The translations under genes and the position numbers were made by a program. Shown piece by piece: positions 61,922 to 64,000 of a DNA stretch of 64,000 nucleotides. Origin of the DNA: Promicromonospora iranensis (GTDB taxonomy: Bacteria; Actinomycetota; Actinomycetes; Actinomycetales; Cellulomonadaceae); assembly GCF_028994775.1 (NCBI RefSeq), contig NZ_JAJQMN010000012.1, positions 83,396 through 147,395 on the forward strand, written 5' to 3'. Position 1 is the stretch's first letter, and every line of letters begins with the position of its first letter. The notes under the pieces are model-generated. The model worked only from the letters and a program-made list of their open reading frames with translations. It was not told the origin of the DNA and did no database searches.

Positions 61922-63844
61922 CTACCGGGTCTGGGATATCCAGCTCGCGTGCATGCGGGCGTAGATGCCGTCGGCCGCGGCCAGCTCGTCGTGCGGGCCG
62001 ACCTCGGCCACGTGGCCCTCGTCGACCACGACCACCAGGTCGGACGCCTCGGCGGTCGAGAGCCGGTGGGCGATGGTGATCGTGGAGCGCCCGGCCGTCA
62101 GGGAGTCCAGGGCGCGCGCGATGCGGACCTCCGTCGCGGGGTCCACCGCCGACGTCGCCTCGTCGAGCACCAGCAGGTCCGGCTGGGCGAGGTAGGCACG
62201 TGCGATCGCGACGAGCTGCCGCTCACCCGCCGACAGCGCCTCGCCCCGCTGGCCCACCTCGGTGTCGAGCCCGTCGGGCAGGTCGGCGACCCAGTCGGAC
62301 AGCCCGAGCTCGACGAAGGCCCGCTCGACGGCGGCGCGGGTCGCGGGCGAGACCTCCGCCGGCTCCGCCGCCGGTCCGGTGGCCGACGCCGCCGACGCCG
62401 CCGACCCGTCCGGAACCCGCGAGCCCGCGGAGTCCCGCAGGCCGTACGCCACGTTGGCCAGCACCGTCCCGTCGAAGAGGAAGCCCTCCTGCGGCACCAG
62501 CACGATACGTTCGCGCAGCGACGCGAACGTGAGGTCACGCAGGTCCACGCCGTCCAGCTCCACGGCTCCCGACGTCGGGTCCATGAGGCGGGTGACCAGC
62601 TTGGCGATGGTCGTCTTGCCGGAGCCGGTCTGGCCCACCACCGCGACCTTGGTACGCGGCGGCAGGTCCAGTGTCACGCCGTGCAGCACCTCTGGTCCGT
62701 GCGGGTACGAGAACCGGACGTCGCGCAGCGTGACGCGGGCCGGCCCGCGCTCCTGCGTCACGGCGTCCGGCTTCTCGGCCACCTGCACCGGCGTGTCGAT
62801 GACGGCGATCACGCGCCGCCACCCGGCCACCGCGTTCTGCAGCTCGTTGAGGATCTCGGTCGCCATCTGGACCGGGCCGGTGAACAGCTGCACCAGGAAC
62901 AGGAAGGCCACGAGCTGGCCCGCCGTCAGGCCGCCGCCCACGCCGAGCAGCGTTCCGACGACCACGACGATCGAGAGCACCAGGTTCGAGATCAGGACAC
63001 CCGACGAGAACGTCGCGGCGACCAGGACCTGTGACCGGGCCTGCGCGCTGCGGGTGTCCTCGACGGCGTCGCCGATGCGGCGCCCCGTGCGCTCGGACAC
63101 GCCGTACGCGCGCACCGTCTCGGCACCCACGACGGCCTCGGAGATCGCGCCCAGCATGGCCCCGACCCGCTCCCGCACCAGGGTGTAGGCGCGGTTCACG
63201 TACTTCTGGCCGTACCGGATCACGAGGAACATCGGCACGAACGCGATCCACACCACCGCCGTGAGAACCGGCGAGTAGACGATCATCAGCCCGGTCGCCA
63301 CCACGATCTGCAGCGCGCTGACGAGCAGCATGATGCCGCCCCACTGCACGAACAGCGACACGGTGTCGACGTCGTTCGTCACACGTGAGACCAGCGCACC
63401 GCGCCGCTCGGTGTTCTGCGTCAGGGTCGACAGGTTGTGCACGTGCCGGAACGCCTTGACCCGCAGCGTCGCCAGACCGGCCTCGGCCGCGCGGAACAGG
63501 CGCACGTTGACGAGCGCCGCGCAGAGCCCGGCCAGCACGAGCGCACCCGCCGCGAGCGACGCGAGGAGCGCCACGCGGCCGGCGTCCGGCCCGTCGTCGG
63601 CCAGGATGCCGACGTCGATGGTCTGCTGGACCGCGAGCGGCACCACCACGCGACCGGCGGCCGCGAGGGAGGCCAGCCCGAGCGTGACCCAGATGCCCCG
63701 GGCGATCTCGGGGCTGATCTCGATACCCCGGCGCAGCGTCGCGAACACGCCGAGGCTGCTCGTCGACTCGATGCGCGCGCCGTCGGCGTCGAGCAGGTCC
63801 TCGGGCACGTCGGTCACGTCGCGCTCATCCGTCGCCGCGGTCAT
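61922..63844 (-). CDS. ABC exporter half-transporter, probably heterodimeric
   Basis: A 640-residue fused membrane-ATPase protein. Six transmembrane helices lie in about 45-330. The ATPase has Walker A VGQTGSGKTT, Q-loop VPQEGFLFDG, signature LSAGERQLVAIAR, Walker B LLVLDEATSAVD and switch His IAHRLST. A 30-residue Ala/Ser/Pro-rich insert interrupts the ATPase between the Q-loop and the signature. Its ATG overlaps the previous gene stop as ATGA (63841-63844), and the previous gene is also an ABC exporter, so the two likely pair as a heterodimer. Confidence 0.93.
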   Translation of the reverse strand: MTAATDERDVTDVPEDLLDADGARIESTSSLGVFATLRRGIEISPEIARGIWVTLGLASLAAAGRVVVPLAVQQTIDVGILADDGPDAGRVALLASLAAGALVLAGLCAALVNVRLFRAAEAGLATLRVKAFRHVHNLSTLTQNTERRGALVSRVTNDVDTVSLFVQWGGIMLLVSALQIVVATGLMIVYSPVLTAVVWIAFVPMFLVIRYGQKYVNRAYTLVRERVGAMLGAISEAVVGAETVRAYGVSERTGRRIGDAVEDTRSAQARSQVLVAATFSSGVLISNLVLSIVVVVGTLLGVGGGLTAGQLVAFLFLVQLFTGPVQMATEILNELQNAVAGWRRVIAVIDTPVQVAEKPDAVTQERGPARVTLRDVRFSYPHGPEVLHGVTLDLPPRTKVAVVGQTGSGKTTIAKLVTRLMDPTSGAVELDGVDLRDLTFASLRERIVLVPQEGFLFDGTVLANVAYGLRDSAGSRVPDGSAASAASATGPAAEPAEVSPATRAAVERAFVELGLSDWVADLPDGLDTEVGQRGEALSAGERQLVAIARAYLAQPDLLVLDEATSAVDPATEVRIARALDSLTAGRSTITIAHRLSTAEASDLVVVVDEGHVAEVGPHDELAAADGIYARMHASWISQTR

Positions 63845-64000
63845 CCCGCCACCTCTTCCAGCTTGTCGTCGAGCACGCCGGCAGCGGCCGCGTCGGCCCG
63901 TTCCTGCTCCCTGCGCTCGGTCTCGACCTCGTAGGCCGTGGCGAGCTCGCGGTAGCCGGGGTCCCGCGCCATGAGCTCGTCGTGCGTCCCGGTGTCGACC
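63841..64000 (-). CDS. ABC exporter half-transporter, C-terminal end only (gene runs past window)
   Basis: Only the last 52 codons are visible: THDELMARDPGYRELATAYE, typical of the end of an ABC exporter ATPase domain after the D-loop, then an acidic tail ending DDKLEEVAG. The stop overlaps the next ATG by four bases, so it is the first gene of the exporter pair. Confidence 0.85.
   Translation of the reverse strand, partial: VDTGTHDELMARDPGYRELATAYEVETERREQERADAAAAGVLDDKLEEVAG

Overview
The window reads as a chromosomal segment of a high-GC Gram-positive actinobacterium. The best guess is Micrococcales near Promicromonosporaceae or Cellulomonadaceae, judged from gene order and protein style without any database search. 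Supporting signs are very high GC with G/C-rich third codon positions, the uvrC-rapZ-yvcK-whiA block, a PdtaR-type ANTAR regulator, DNA-repair promoters of the RecA-NDp/PafBC type, many leaderless start sites, GTG starts and TGA/ATGA/GTGA stop-start overlaps. No insertion sequence, prophage, CRISPR array, rRNA or plasmid function was seen. One tRNA is present, a tRNA-Leu with anticodon CAA.

Layout. 1-4.9 kb: uvrC, rapZ, yvcK and the start of whiA on the minus strand. 5.0-8.7 kb: an OsmC protein, a LuxR-type two-component pair and a membrane acyltransferase. 8.8-11.8 kb: uvrA. 11.9-16.2 kb: a first STAND-like NTPase/TPR protein, a YciI protein and a double-hotdog protein. 16.4-21.2 kb: a TerC manganese exporter behind a yybP-ykoY riboswitch, then uvrB, pcp and coaE. 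21.5-30.6 kb is an accessory stretch: a second STAND/TPR protein with a membrane hairpin, a CYP157-like P450 without the EXXR motif, an ABC exporter and a third STAND/TPR protein. 30.7-32.2 kb: rpsA. 32.5-38.0 kb: an oligopeptide ABC importer. 38.3-43.0 kb: a methyltransferase, polA, a thioesterase and a GNAT acetyltransferase. 43.1-47.4 kb: pdtaR, tRNA-Leu, a membrane Rossmann/RyR-domain protein and pyk. 47.4-53.5 kb: gltD and gltB. 53.6-61.8 kb: a compact hisI-trpE-(four small membrane genes)-trpC-trpB-trpA-lgt cluster. 61.9-64 kb: two ABC exporter half-genes, the second cut by the window edge.

How the genes work together. uvrA, uvrB and uvrC, the whole excision nuclease, each carry the same promoter, TGTCAGTG-N8-TAnnnT, ending six bases before the start codon. 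That implies PafBC-type DNA-damage control and leaderless mRNA. polA, which fills excision gaps, has a one-mismatch version that also re-sets its start codon. The uvrC promoter would also feed rapZ, yvcK and possibly whiA. The trp cluster, glutamate synthase and pyruvate kinase form a metabolic half of the window.

The most novel material is the set of three divergent STAND-like NTPase/TPR paralogues placed between conserved repair and translation genes, and the Rossmann/RyR membrane protein. Their functions are not known from the sequence. A nucleotide-switch sensor role is only an inference.
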